64,000 nt of DNA from Pegoplata infirma (taxonomy: Eukaryota > Arthropoda > Insecta > Diptera > Anthomyiidae). The stretch lies in contig OY992540.1 of the NCBI GenBank assembly GCA_963921195.1, positions 21,898,262 to 21,962,261 of the forward strand, given 5' to 3'. Shown piece by piece: positions 23,190-35,205 of this stretch (positions within the stretch are counted from its first letter, which is position 1; the number at the start of each line of letters is the position of its first letter). The translations under genes were made by a program, and so were the position numbers. The notes under the pieces were generated by a model, which did not search any database, had not been told where the DNA came from, and saw only the letters and a list, made by a program, of their open reading frames with translations.

Positions 23190-23465
23190 TATTGGCCTGA
23201 ACCCGAACACTTTGATCCGGAGCGTTTTTCACCGGAACAAAAGAAATCTCACGCATTCATGTCATATTTGCCCTTTGGTGCCGGACCCAAGCATTGCATT
23301 GCCCAGGTTCTGGCTCAATTACAATTAAAATTGGGTCTGATACATTTTTTACGACGCCATCGTGTAGAATGTTGTGATAAGACTGTTGATAGCATCAAGT
23401 TTGATACTGGTTATGCTCTCCTTACCCAAGAGGGTGGTATTTACTTAAAACTTGTTGATATTTAG
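23190..23465 (+). CDS. cytochrome P450, exon 3 (heme-binding end)
   Basis: Codons 431-521 plus the stop TAG (23463-23465). It begins YWPEPEHFDPERF, the PERF motif. The heme loop reads FGAGPKHCIA (residues 459-468) with the axial Cys at 466. Against the usual FxxGxRxCxG/A, the Arg that normally contacts a heme propionate is Lys, and the last position is Ala (accepted in many P450s). The total of 521 aa is normal length. Exon 2 ends HYDPK and this exon continues YWPEPE, as expected for the family. No frameshift or stop is present, so the gene appears intact and under coding constraint. The assignment to P450 is secure; the subfamily is not. Confidence 0.93.
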   Translation, partial: YWPEPEHFDPERFSPEQKKSHAFMSYLPFGAGPKHCIAQVLAQLQLKLGLIHFLRRHRVECCDKTVDSIKFDTGYALLTQEGGIYLKLVDI

Positions 23466-23518
23466 ATTTTAAGATATTGTTTTTGTTTTGTACATCTATA
23501 TATATTTTTTTTTTAAGA

Positions 23519-23524
23519 AATAAA
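23519..23524 (+). terminator. P450 polyadenylation signal AATAAA
   Basis: AATAAA lies 54 bases after the stop codon, a typical place for a 3' end with a short UTR. A-rich DNA makes chance matches common, but position supports it. Confidence 0.55.
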
Positions 23525-23529
23525 ACGAA

Positions 23530-24579
23530 GGAACTATTTTTTTACATAAAATTAAAAAAAAAAAAAAAGATTTTACACATTTATTTTTTTGAGTGTAGGT
23601 CGTAATACCTCGAATCGTTGATACAAAGTATGAAATTGGAGTTGTTCGAAATTGGAGAGTGTTCGAAATTTTATGAAAATTCTGGAAATTCTTGTGGTAA
23701 GTAAAATTTTATAATTTAATTATAGCAAGAACTAAAAAAAAAAAAATCCTCAAAAAATCGCTAAATTGACAACACTCAAAAAGTAATTAGTAGTAGATTT
23801 GTATAAATTTTGTTTATCATCACATTGTTAGGTTTTTTTTTATCGAAAACCGACTAATTAACTGTGATAAGAGTTATCAGTTTGGCATATTGAACTTGTG
23901 GCATGATCGCCGAAATCGTTGACGTTTAAAAAAAACACACTTCTTTATTATTATCGTTCGTTAATTCGTTCGTTCTTTCTAATACTTTTTTAATTAATAC
24001 CGTTTTATTTATATTTGTTTGACAATCTTTGTTGATTTTTTGTTTGTGTAGTTCATTGCATTTAAAATAAATTTATTGTTATTAAAAGGCCGGCAAAAAT
24101 ATAGAATTCTAAATAGGTCAACTCATGTTTAAAAACACAATTTATTTTGAATATGATTCATTTATTTAGTGGGGTGTAACGGAAAAGAACTCAATTTATA
24201 AGAGAGTGAGAAAGAGCAAGAGAGGTAAAAAACTTGTAAAATACTATGTTTGCCAGGGTTGACATTTATTTATTTTATGTTTCCCCCAAAAATCGCATAA
24301 TTAGCTACACCATTTGCAAATGCAATTAAAACAAGTGAGAGTGTTAATTTCAGCTGTGCCCAATTTATACCATCTAAAAGGTTAGAGCTCTTTTTTTGTG
24401 GAGGCGGTTAGAAGGGAAACGTTGGGGGACTACTTCCCCTTCACGATTGTGATTGCGAAATAGAAAAATTACGATTTTTCTACTAAACTAATACAATTTT
24501 ATTATTTTTTTCGAAAAAAACAAATTACTTTCCTGAACCCCTTGGTTCGAGTGCGGGTCAATGAACTTTACTTGGCATA
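23530..24579. other. intergenic DNA downstream of the P450
   Basis: No gene is seen. Bases 24330-24420 look like the end of another fly dispersed repeat (AAAACAAGTGAGAGTGTTAA). A lone TTTTTTTGAGTGT element end occurs at 23585-23598. Confidence 0.4.
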
Positions 24580-24700
24580 CACTCAAAAAAAACAACCTTG
24601 TCAAATTGCTAGAAAAAGTCTCGTAATCTCATTTTACCAATATTTGACAGTTTTCCTTGTTTTTTAACCAAAAAATTTTCGATCTAAATTTATATTTTTA

Positions 24701-25370
24701 TACCCTCCAACTACATTATGGGGGTATACTCACTTTGTCATTCCGTGTGTAACGCATCAAAATATCGGTCTAGGACCCCATAAAGTATATATATTTATGA
24801 TTAGTGATCGATTCTAAGACATTCTAGCGATGTATGACCGTCTGTCCGTCTGTAGCTAACACGATGCACTCCAAAATAAAAGAGCTAGACTCCCGACATT
24901 TGGCACGAATATGTATAATACGAATATGTTCCTAGGCAGGTTAAGTTCGTAAATGAGCAAAATCGGACCATGGGGAAAAAAGTTCCCCCTTAAAAAACTA
25001 AACCAACCTCTGAAAAATTCCATTTTTTTACATGATTTTTTTGTGTTTTTGTTTAACAAATATAACATTTTTATTCAAAGTCCTGCATTTGGACCCAAAG
25101 AATTAGAAAATGTAATTTTTTTGTGCCCGCCCCCCTTTTATGGGCGTGGAATAATTTTTTTTTTAAATATTGATAAACTTGTATTTCTTTAGCGCAAAAA
25201 GCATAAGAATGAATTTTTAAACACATATTCGAAAGGAAATTTGCCCCCCCCCCAATTACCACTACCAACACCCCCCCAAAAAAAAAAAAAAAATTCCTGC
25301 AATTTTATTTTTTATTTTTTAGCATGTTGGAGGGTATAAAAGATTCGGCTCAGCCGAATTTAACACAAAA
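24701..25370 (+). mobile_element. mini-me-like element, TATACCCTCCAAC type
   Basis: The fullest copy of this type: it starts TATACCCTCCAACTACATTA, contains CATTCCGTGTGTAACGCATC, a short GTCTGTCCGTCTGT tract and TTTATGGGCGTGG, and ends TTCGGCTCAGCCGAATTTAA. Partial copies lie at 1250, 3083, 5825 and 48640. Confidence 0.65.
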
Positions 25371-25599
25371 AAAATAATCTAGTAAATTCTCGAGAATTTC
25401 AAAAAAGCTCTTCATTTTTACTAGGAATTCTCGTAAAAAGGAGGTAGAAAAAAATCTAGTAAAGTCGCGAAACCTCCTTGTAAGTTTTATCGCGTCAAAA
25501 AATTGTAAATTTACAATTATATTGGTAAGAAGCTTGTAAAATTACAAAATTATTGGTAAAAGGCTTGAAAAATAACAAGGAATTCTTGTAAAATAGGAG

Positions 25600-26522
25600 C
25601 CCAGCAAAAATAAATCGAGATTTTGGCGACACAGCATCTTTTTATAGCATACCGAAGCGCATCCAAAGAGCGCTCTTGAGGATGCAGTAAAAGTAAGGGG
25701 AAAAAATTAAAATTTTTTGTTAAGATTTTTGATATCAAACTCAAAATATAAAATTATATTTTTATAAAATTTCATACATGCTTTCCTTTTTAATATATTT
25801 AACACTTTTTGAATAAAAAACCATGAGTTTTGGACAAAGACACATGATTTCACTGCATCATTATTGCGCATTAATCAGCGCTGCAAAGAGTGCTTTAATC
25901 ATAACACCTCACATTTTGAATGAAAAAAAAAATTGAGTACACTATTTTCACTTTAGTTTCAGAAAATACAAATTATATTACAAAAAATGTCCAATCATAT
26001 TTTAGAATCTCCAATTATATTTCAAATATAATTGAAATTTTTTGAAATGTAATTAAAATTTTTTTAATTATAAATGGTAATATCTGAAATGTAAATGGAA
26101 GTTTCTAAAATATAATTTGAAATTTTCGAAAAATAATTGGAATTTTTTTAAGTAATTGGATCTCTTAGGCTATATTTCTTCCAAATGCTTGCAGGGAGAC
26201 AACTGATTCTCAGAATTAGTCAATTGTATTTAAGGTTTTCCAATTGTATTTAGAAATAGTCAATTGTATATCAGATTTTGTAATTTGTATTTCAGAAATA
26301 GTCAAATGTGCTTCATCTTTATTCTGCATAAATCAGCTCTAAAAAGATACATGAATTCACTGCATCTTTATAGCGATTTTTTCAGCGCTTTAAGGAGATG
26401 TGAATTCAGAAGTGTGACATCGCCTTAGAGAATCATACATGAATTCAGCAGGTTTGGATGCGCTCCTTGACTCGAGTTTCCTTTCCAAAAGCTGCTGCCA
26501 GTTCAGCAAAATTTCTGCTGGG
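25600..26522. mobile_element. CCCAGCAAAAAT-ended element, copy 1
   Basis: Left end CCCAGCAAAAATAAATCGAG and right end ATTTCTGCTGGG are inverted repeats, with AG duplicated at both edges (25598-25599, 26523-26524); the host reads TAGGAGGTAGC when joined. The interior has many short TTGTATTT/AATTATATTT repeats and GCGCTCTT motifs. A second copy starts at 47933. Confidence 0.75.
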
Positions 26523-26637
26523 AGGTAGCATTAAAAAAAATTCAAAAACTTTTCTTGTAATTTTACAAGTTTTTTTTTGAGTGTATGATCTTTGCAAATC
26601 ATCGAATTTGCTTAAAAATGTAATTGATTTGTTACAA

Positions 26638-27253
26638 CACTCAAAATAAATTCTCTGTCCAATCAGCAGAAAATCTGCTGAAAATACACCCATTTTGAGC
26701 CATATGAGAAATCTGCTGATTTTAGCAGACACGGTTTGCTAAATATCTGTCATAAGAGGTGAATAAATATAACAAGAAAAAAAAAAAAACATACGCCGCC
26801 AGCCAGCATCGAACTCGCCACCTTCCGATTTGAAAGTACACTTCTTAACCACTACGCTACGGAAGCTTATACTTTTATCTGGCGTTTTAGTTATTAAACA
26901 TGTGTGTTGTTCGACAGCAGAGAAATCTGATTTTAGCAGAAATATCTGCTGATTTTAGCAGAATAATCTGCTGATTTTAGCAGAACAATCTGCTGATTTG
27001 AGCAGAATAATCTGCTGATTTCAGCAGAACAATCTGTTCTGCTTTTTTTTGTATAAAAAAATTTCTTGAAAAAATAATGAAATTCAGCAAACAAAATCAG
27101 TATAAACATAGTAAAATGTCTGTTATTTTCTTAAACTGAATGACAGAGATTTTAGTATAAATATCCTTCTCAGCAGAACAATCTGCTACAAGATTGCTAA
27201 TTCAAATTGAAAGTCGTTTTGCAGATTTTTTGACAGAGATTTTCTTTTGAGTG
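26638..27253. mobile_element. CACTCAAAA-ended MITE with tRNA-like core
   Basis: CACTCAAAATAAATTCTCTG at the left matches the inverted CAGAGATTTTCTTTTGAGTG at the right. Subterminal parts carry many copies of AATCTGCTGATTTTAGCAGA on both sides. A tRNA-like block lies in the middle (26795-26878). Flanking dinucleotides do not match, so the exact duplication is unresolved. Confidence 0.7.
26795..26878 (-). other. tRNA-like module inside a MITE
   Basis: Minus strand reads CTTCCGTAGCGTAGTGGTTA (A-box-like), then a B box GAGTTCGATGC. Acceptor and anticodon arms do not pair well enough for a working tRNA, so it looks like a SINE head or tRNA pseudogene. Confidence 0.6.
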
Positions 27254-27323
27254 TATTTATTTTTGCATATATTGTAAAAATGCATAATTTTGCATATTTT
27301 GCTTAATCTGCATGTTTTCTTGC

Positions 27324-28510
27324 ATATTTTTATACCCTCTACTCTAGTGATAGAGGGTATATACATATAAGTTTGTCATTCCGTGTGTAACACCTCGAAA
27401 TATTCACTAAAAAAAAAAACTGTAAAGTTACCAAAAAATTTTGTTAAATTTAACTATAAAAGCACCTGATTTTGGGCCTACTAAATTTTTAGTTAATTTA
27501 ACTAAAAATATTTAGTTAACTTTTCGTAGAATGAATGTAGCAAAAAAAAACCGTAACTTTAACTAAAAATTTAGCTGAAATTTCGTAACGTTTTTATGTA
27601 CATATATTAACAAACAAATTAGTTGAATTCAGCTAAACTTTTTGTTACTTTTCGTAAACTAAAATTTACAAAATATTTTGTAAAAAATTGTAAGTTTATT
27701 TTTTCTGTTTTTTCATCAGCTTAAGTAGAACTTATGAGATTTGCATAGGAGGCTACATAAGAAATTTCACTTAACAAATTTGTTACGAAAAATCAGCAAA
27801 TTAATTAGTAAAAATTCGTAAACTCAGTTTTGAAGTCAACAAAAAAAATTAATTCAAAATTTGTTCAAAACTAGTATTTTCGTAAATTGAACTTAACTAA
27901 AAAAAGTAGTTAAAACGCTGATTTTAACTAAAAATTTGCTAAAAAGCCAGTAAACTCGAGTTAACAAAAAAAAAATTGTTAACTTTACAGTTTTATTTTT
28001 TTGAGTGTTGGTATAAGACCCCCATAAAGTATGTATATTCATGATCCTCGATCGATTTTAAGACGATCTAGCGATGTCCGTCCGTCTGTCTGTCTGTCTG
28101 TCCGTCTGTTGAAAACACGCTAACTTTTGAAAGACTTTACAGATGTTCCTGAAGTTTGGCATATATGTTGGTTATTTACCTGGTCAAGTTGGTATTGCAA
28201 TCCAGAGAAATCGGTCCAGTGGTTCAAAAGTTATGAGCAAAAGACTGAATTTCGGCAAGGTTTTTTCGTGAATTTACGATATAAAAAACACCCTAAATTT
28301 TGAAAGGCAATTCTGAGGATGCTGAAGCTTGGCATGTACATTTTTAGTTCTCCTGGTCCATTTCGAATTGAATTTCAGCCAAATCAGTTCAGTGGTTCAA
28401 AATTTTTTAGGAAAACCGTGAATTTCTGATTAGGTTCACCTTAAATTCACGTGTTGAAAACCCGTTAAACATGTTTTAAAAACATTGCTAAGTCACAAAA
28501 ATATTTTACA
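27324..28510 (+). mobile_element. mini-me/DINE-1-like element, split by a MITE
   Basis: It begins TTTTATACCCTCTACTCTAG, breaks at 27404, resumes at 28008 (TTGGTATAAGACCCCCATAA), then has a (GTCY)n run at 28076-28109 and GAAAACACGCTAACTTTTGA. It ends near GAAAACCCGTTAAACATG. Confidence 0.7.
27405..28007. mobile_element. CACTMAAAA-ended MITE
   Basis: CACTAAAAAAAAAAACTGTA and the inverted TACAGTTTTATTTTTTTGAGTG-type end bound 603 bp rich in TTAGTTAAAATT words. The host mini-me-like element gives the empty site (AAATATT/TTGGT), showing a 2-bp duplication TT. Confidence 0.8.
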
Positions 28511-29270
28511 GCATAATTTTGTCACTCAAAAATATTTTTACACTTAACAAAAAAATACACTCGAAAAAAATTTTACACTCAAAAAAGAATTTAGTAAACT
28601 ATTTTTTCTTTTCCAAAAATTACTTAAAAAAATGTTTTTTTACCCAAATAAAATATTTCTATTAAAAATTTTATTTTTTTCACGTTAGAAAATTTACTAT
28701 CGCTTTAAAAAGGCATTGTGGAGGGCATTCATAGATTCGGTTAAGTTGCATTAAACTTTTCTACTTGTTTAAAATTAAAAAAAAAAAAAAATTGAGTTGT
28801 TTTTTTTGCAATTTTTCAGAACCCTGTGATATTTCATGTTCATTGAACCGCCAAAATTTGGCCGTTAGAATGGACCCTTTTATGAAAAAAAAATAACGAA
28901 AAACTTTTGGAACAAAAGCTTCGACCAGCTTCTAAACATTACAATCTCAATGCATTTTGATAAAAAGAAAATATTTTTTTTCCAAAAAATTTAAGCAAGA
29001 TGATGCGCAGTATAGTGTACAATCCGGGAAAAATATTAATAACATTTTCATGGAGTAAATTTTGTCATGGTTTGCACCTAAAAGACGGAAAGAAGTTTAC
29101 CCAATTTTTTTATGATACCATTTTCGAATTTTAGTCGATTTTGCTAGCGTCATTCCTGGAAATTTTGATAGCGAAAAGGATATCCCATTTTCATATCGAA
29201 ACATTATCGACTGGAATAACGACTGTTTTTCGATAAATTCTGAAAAATGGCGATTTTACTATCGGTATGA
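28511..29270. other. AT-rich DNA with a CACTCAAAA repeat stretch
   Basis: 28520-28760 repeats TTTTACACTCAAAAAA-type sequence and the terminal part of a mini-me-like element (GTGGAGGGCATTCATAGATT). From 28790 to 29270 nothing is recognised. Confidence 0.4.
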
Positions 29271-29271
29271 C

Positions 29272-29953
29272 CACTGTTGGTTGCCAACTTGGAGGTTTTC
29301 CCGCTAAATCTAGCGCTTTTTGTTTGAATTTAGCATGGAAAATTTGGTTTTAGCGGGAATTGTGATTAAGTTCCAAACAGTGAATGACTTTCAAACAGTG
29401 AATGACTTTTAATTGCCACATTGAGTATTTAAAATTTGTATTGTGCTTATTTAAATTTTGAATCAACTTGACTAGAATCTTGCTTATTAATAGAGTAAAA
29501 TTCTTTGTATTTATCAGAAATACTAAACACATATTTAGTATAACGGTAATTTGACTGATTTTCAAATCAAAAGATATTAAAAAATTGTACCAAATTGAAA
29601 TGGAACTGATAATTATTGATAAATTTAAATTTTTTGTTGAAATAAGTCAAGAATTTTAAATTATTATTTCAACAAATTTAGAAATCACTTACAAAATTGT
29701 ACTTTTTTTAATTTTTCAAGATTTTATAATACTATTTATATAGAAAAAAATTAACGATAATAGAAAGTACGTTGGAGGTTTTTTTTTTTCTAATTTGTCC
29801 ATCAAAAACGCCAAATTTGTCGGTTTTTAGCGCTTTTTTCGTAATTTAGCGGAAGAATTTAAAGTTTTCCACGCAAATTTTTTTTTGGCGGTTTCTACCG
29901 CTTTTTTAGTGAACTTTAGAGGTTTTTGGTGAAAAATAATTGGCAACAGTTGT
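29272..29953. mobile_element. possible hAT-like MITE
   Basis: CACTGTTGGTTGCCAACTTG (left) resembles the inverted AATTGGCAACAGTTG (right), and both inner arms share TTTAGCGGG/AGCGCTTTTT-type words. A TATGAC repeat occurs at both flanks, but the 8-bp duplication is not exact. Confidence 0.45.
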
Positions 29954-31207
29954 TATGACTGTACATTAAGAACGAAAACACTATCGTTTTTGAATAATAT
30001 GTGATAATTAGGTGATATTGCCTCGATATCATACCTGTATCGTTTGGTTTAAACTCAGTATACGGAGATGTATTGGGGATGCCAGGTGTGACTCTGACAT
30101 GTCAGTGAGCCGTCACCAAGGATGGCTTAATCAATTAATCTTATGAACGAATTTGTAAAAAAATGTTCACGGGGTTAAGGTGTTGTACCCAAAATTTGAA
30201 AAGAACCACTTGGAATGCCTTCATTGTAAACTTAAATGCATTTTCTCAATATTTTGTGAATGGTTTGTTTTTTTAAATAAATATGTACTTTAAACACAAA
30301 CTGTTGACAAAAAAATAACTTTCAAATCTAGCTATCTCATCGTTTATATTTTAACAAAATATCAAAGTCCATTTTTGTGTATATTGTTAGAAAAGTAAAT
30401 AAAAATTAGCGTGTCTGAAAAAAAAAACTTGACTGTGTCATTGTATGAAAAATAGTACTACTAGTTTTTAAAAAATGCATTTAAATTTCTAACAACAAAA
30501 ACTCAAGATAACTAAATACTTATTATAAACCATTGGAAATTAAATTTTTTTAATAATATGTAACAAAGTAGGTATACAATTTACAATACAGTCCGACACA
30601 TATAACTGATAATGCTTAGAACGTACTTATAATTTTTTTTTCAGTTAAGTGTATTTTCTAAATACCCGACTAACCTATTCAAAAATATTTTTATTTATTT
30701 AAAATTTTTTCGTATTTTTTATTCAAATATATTACGATCTTCGCTGTTAGATATAGAGTAATAAAAATAATATTAAAACAATTACAATTATACACTCAAA
30801 AAATACTAGAATTCATTTCCAATTAAATTAAATGATAAAAAAAATTTGCTCTCAAATTTAGTTTTAATCAAAATGCTTTCAACATTGTGTAGGGTTTTCG
30901 ACAAATTTCAAATCAATTTTTTATTTGCTTATTTTAAGTTATTCGTATTGCATTTATCAGTGTTCGACTGTAATAACAAATGTTGAAATGTTAATAATAG
31001 TATATAAATTATATTTAAATAATTATTTATAACAAAATATTTATACTACAATTTTAAATAATAAACAGTTATTATCTAAACAAAAATTACAGCTCACCTA
31101 ATGGCTGATGGTAATTAAACCAGAGCTTTATAAGAAAATTATTTTAATGCAGTGATCGGCACATAGCACTCAAGAACCGAACATAATCGGATATCTAGAC
31201 TTCAAAT
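29954..31207. other. AT-rich non-coding DNA
   Basis: No gene is supported. Around 30040-30130 a short GC-richer patch occurs without an ORF. The rest is low-complexity AT sequence. Confidence 0.4.
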
Positions 31208-31712
31208 GCAAAAAATGTTTTTGCATTCCTTGAATAAGCGAAAAAGGAAGTTGGGTGTGCCCAACAGAGGCTCATCTCATGAAATTGAGATTTTACAGCG
31301 AAAAAAATTAGAATAAAAGTTAAAAAAATAAAAAAAAAATTTTACCAATAAAAAATTTAAGAAAAATTAAAAAAAAAATTACCCAAAATATTTTTTTTAA
31401 TTTTCCAATTTTTTTTTATAGTTAAGTTATTTTTGTAATTTTTTTGCTATATTTTTTTAAGTTGTTTTTTAATCTTCTAAAATTTTCTAAAATTACCAAA
31501 AATATATATATTTTTTTTTTGTTTTCTAAATTTCTTTATGGTTAAGTTATTTCTTAATTTTTTCCTATTTTTTTTTTAATTTTTTTTTCTAGTTTTTTCG
31601 CTGTAAAATCTCAATTTTATGAGATGCGCCACTGTTAGACACACCCAACTCCCTTTTTCGCTTATTCAAGAAATGCAAATAATGCAAAAACGTTTTTTGC
31701 ATTTACATTTTT
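31208..31712. mobile_element. long inverted-repeat element
   Basis: Arms of about 105-120 bp pair: GAATAAGCGAAAAAGGAAGT and TCATGAAATTGAGATTTTAC on the left are inverted on the right (TTTTTCGCTTATTCAAG, AAATCTCAATTTTATGAGA). The center is poly A/T-rich. Unclassified MITE or foldback. Confidence 0.65.
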
Positions 31713-32109
31713 GATTACCTCTTTTACATATTGTTCTTGATAAAATTATTAAATTGCTTAATTGAGATTTTTGCATTCAAATAATGCAATTTTAACATTA
31801 TTTCTTTTGATATCCACGCCCCAAAAAAAATATTTTTTTTAATCCCCTGGCTCCCAATGTGGTCTCAAAACAAAATAATTTTCGTCTTAGATTCTGACAC
31901 ATTTTTTTAATAGAACATGATTCAGATTCTGAGACAATTTTCGCTTACTCTCCCCACGGACATTATTCCAATTTCCAGTATGACTATTACAAGCGAAATA
32001 TTTTGGTCATAATCCCCTGATTGGGAATTATAGATTTTTTTGAGCCCATTGCAGGGCAAACCTGATATATTTTTTGCCTCAGATTCTGAGATATTTTTAT
32101 ACCCTACAC

Positions 32110-33206
32110 CAGCGGTTGCCAACCTTTTTGGCTCGCGTAACCCTAATTTTAAATTTTGTCAGCCGCGTATCCCTAAAGAGTTTTTTTGTTTTCGTTAAAA
32201 AACGGCTCATATAAATATTAGAGTTAATTTTGAAATTTTTTATCTACGGGTATTATCTTTTTTTTGCAGGATTTAGGGGAGATCAAAACAATGGTGGTAT
32301 TTTTTTTTTGGAAAAATTTTCGCTCCTTGGGGTGGTTCAATGCATCTGGAAACGCAGATTTTGAGAAGATTATTCTACAGAGCAAAAACAGCTGAAAATA
32401 TTACAAACCTGATTTCACCAGTCGATTCTTCACCAAAAATTTAAACAACGGGCTTTTTTTGAACTCTTAAAAAAAGTTCTAAAAACACATCACAGAGGGC
32501 GGAAATATAATGGCCCTTACCACAAGAAAACAAAAAGTCTATTTTAACAAAAGTTTTATTTTAAATTTAAAATTTTCAATACATTTTTTGAAAGTCGATT
32601 TTAAAAACAAAAACAATTTGTATGGAAATAAAATTAAGAGCTGATTTTAAATATTTTTAATTTTTTTATGGTAAGGCCGAAAGTTTTTTATTTTTTTTTA
32701 AATGTTTTTTCTTTTTAAATACAAGGGCAGATCCACAATTCCGTGACTTTTCGAATGAAACACCCTCGTTTATACAATGAAAGGACATTTTGAGGTTAAC
32801 AAAATTGTACCAAAATTTCCACTCTATCACAACCCATCTCAAAAATGCCCAAAAACACGTTTTTTGAGAACTTTGATATACATTTCTCAGAAACCTGACA
32901 TCATAGAAAAATTTTGGAACCATATTCGGAATCAGCATCGAAAGGTTAATCGAAAACAAGTGGTCAGATCTCAAAATATCGCAAAAAAAAATGCTCTCTT
33001 AATTGCACAAAAATACGTTTTTTTTGAACTTTAACCTCAACTTTCTTAAAAACCTGACGTTATGGAAAACTTTGGAAGCCAGATGCGGAACCAGCATTGA
33101 AAGGTTTATCTAAAACGAATGTCCAAATTACTAAAATTTTGCGTGCCCCCGCGGACAGTTTCGCGTACCCCCTAGTGGTACGCGTACCATAGGTTGGTAA
33201 CCGCTG
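32110..33206. mobile_element. hAT element, non-autonomous
   Basis: CAGCGGTTGCCAACCT (left) and AGGTTGGTAACCGCTG (right) are terminal inverted repeats. Perfect 8-bp duplications CCCTACAC lie at 32102-32109 and 33207-33214. Next to the ends are GCGTAACCC/GCGTACCCCC words typical of this hAT group. It inserted into the end of a TATACCCTACACC-type element. Two related 140-bp segments lie near 32780-32960 and 33000-33120. No transposase. Confidence 0.9.
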
Positions 33207-33980
33207 CCCTACACCACTCTGTGGTACAGGGTATAATGAGTTTGTGCTGATGTTTGAACTATCCGAAATATTGGTCTTAGACCCACCTTCAAGCATACCG
33301 ATCGACTCAGAATCACTTTCTGAGACGATTTTAAGATGTCCGTCCGTCTGTCCATCTAAATGTTGTGAGCACGATAAGGGCATCAATTATCAATCGATTT
33401 GTATGAAATTTAAAATTTAAGCTTCCTTTGACCCAAGGACCCCCATACAAACAACCTTTTATATTTTGGGTCAACTGATTCTAATAACCGTATTATAATA
33501 GGTATTATTTTGATATTTGACAGGTAAACATATTTTGTATTCACAAATCAAATTTTAAAGGAATCGGGCCAGTTCTTCTTGTAGTCCCCAATGGGGACTC
33601 CCCATTCAAACCACCCTCCCGATATTCCCATAAACCTCTCAAAACTCATGAAAATAGGAAATATTTGATAAAAATTTTGATTATAAATGATAAACATGTT
33701 CTTTGGTGACATAATCAATTCTAAATATAATTGGGTCCTTTTTTGAATTAGACCCATATAAAATTTTTTCCCGATATTCAGTCAAATCGGTCTACTGACA
33801 ACACAAATAAGCCAATTTATCTCAAATTTTGTTTGTGTGTGTTTTCCACACTAATTAAAGATTCAACGAAAGATAAATCCAATCGGTCTATGTTTGGACT
33901 TGGGACCCATTTTCCTGAGAACACTGGTGTAGGGTACCATATGGTCGGTTTTGACCGACTATAATTTTCTTACTTGTCTT
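33207..33980 (-). mobile_element. TATACCCTACACC-type element
   Basis: It starts CCCTACACCACTCTGTGGTA, has GATGTCCGTCCGTCTGTCCA, ends GGTCGGTTTTGACCGACTAT and TTCTTACTTG. It is a near-complete copy in the orientation opposite to 21682 and 39471. Short ORFs inside are not conserved. Confidence 0.65.
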
Positions 33981-34322
33981 ATAATAGGAAATGATTTAAA
34001 TTCTGAGTTATTCTCTGCTCATAATCATAATTTCCACAGACATTATCTCAATTTTCGGTATGAGTATAAGAACCTATATTATTTTAGTCTTAATTGAGAA
34101 AAGAATCGTTACAGAACTTTTGGCGCCCAACGAGGGGTCTTCAAAAAATATTTTTCGTCTACAATTCCGAAATATTTTTCTAATAGAAACATTTTAAGAT
34201 TCTCTAAATATTAGTTTTATTTAATAAAAGTACGAAATCCTAAATCCTTTGGAATGAGGTTAAAACGTCAAAAAAAAAAAATGGTAACTACTGTGTACCG
34301 AACAACATATCAAAATTTAAAG

Positions 34323-34742
34323 AAAATTTAAATCCAAATAAACCTGTTCAATTTCATTTAAATAAATTAACCAAGTACTGCCAGTATTAGCCGAAACAAC
34401 AAATTTACTATTTGTTAAGACATTTAAAAAAAATATTTACCAAAAATTTAGGTAAAATAACAAATTTAATTACGCGCCCTGCTAAAAGCGTGAAAGTCGA
34501 AGGAATCTAAGCAACATAGAAGAAAAAAACCTTACAGAAGACCTAAATAAATTCCCTTAATTCCTAGAATAGCTCTAAATATATTAAATAATCATATGAA
34601 CGGCTAGAAGAAGAAACCAATACAAGATGTGTGTGATATGTAAATTTCACTATTTATTCTTCATTTCGGTTTTAGAATCCTTTCCTTTTCACATTTATTT
34701 GTAATATTTGCGGTAGCAAGCAAATGATTCTAAGAAGCTAAA
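34323..34742. repeat. 420-bp direct repeat, left copy
   Basis: Matches 35793-36213 with only a few differences, for example GCAACATAG versus GTAACATAG. It does not start TG or end CA, so a standard LTR is doubtful. The two copies enclose 1050 bp containing a non-LTR relic. Confidence 0.85.
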
Positions 34743-35205
34743 GGCTTTCCCTGCACAGGTTTGGTGAAAAATAAAAAACAGAATTTAAACCGAAAAGTAT
34801 AGCCATTTCAGTTTCAGATTTTTGTCGATTTATCACTTGGCATACCGTCTTTGTAAGGAATTTAATCTAATGATAAAACGACCACCAGCTAATACCAATT
34901 CTTCGATATTAAATTAATCAGTCATAAAAAACAATAGTTTATCATTTTAAAAAATTCAGGTTACTTATTTGGAAAGTCATGCACTAAACGCTGATAAACA
35001 GTAAAAAATATTTGGAAACTTTGTTTTTGTTTATAAATCAAATGACTAGAGTTACCAAAGATAAATTATATATAAATCGTGATGGAATTTAGAGAGCGTT
35101 ATGGAAATGTTGTAAAGTTTACCTGAAAGGTCTCCGAATATGTAAACTAAAAGCCTATTTACATCTGAGCTGAATTCTTGTCCATATATATAATCCTTGA
35201 AATTC
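34743..35205. other. non-coding DNA between direct repeats
   Basis: No gene is recognised; it adjoins the 3' side of the RTE-like fragment read on the minus strand. Confidence 0.35.

Larger units (their letters stand above)
24580..26583. mobile_element. CACTCAAAA-ended element with two nested insertions
   Basis: The ends CACTCAAAAAAAA (24580) and TTTTTTTTGAGTG (26583) are inverted and flanked by TA (24578-24579, 26584-26585). Element-specific sequence (24580-24700, 25371-25599, 26523-26583) is rich in CTTGTAAATTTACAA-type words. The rest is a TATACCCTCCAAC-type element (24701-25370) and a CCCAGCA-ended element (25600-26522). No transposase is seen. Confidence 0.75.

Noticed and set aside
32666..33034. 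Overlapping 85-102-codon frames on both strands in the hAT element
   Set aside because: They lie in AT-rich MITE interior, contain no transposase motif and overlap each other.
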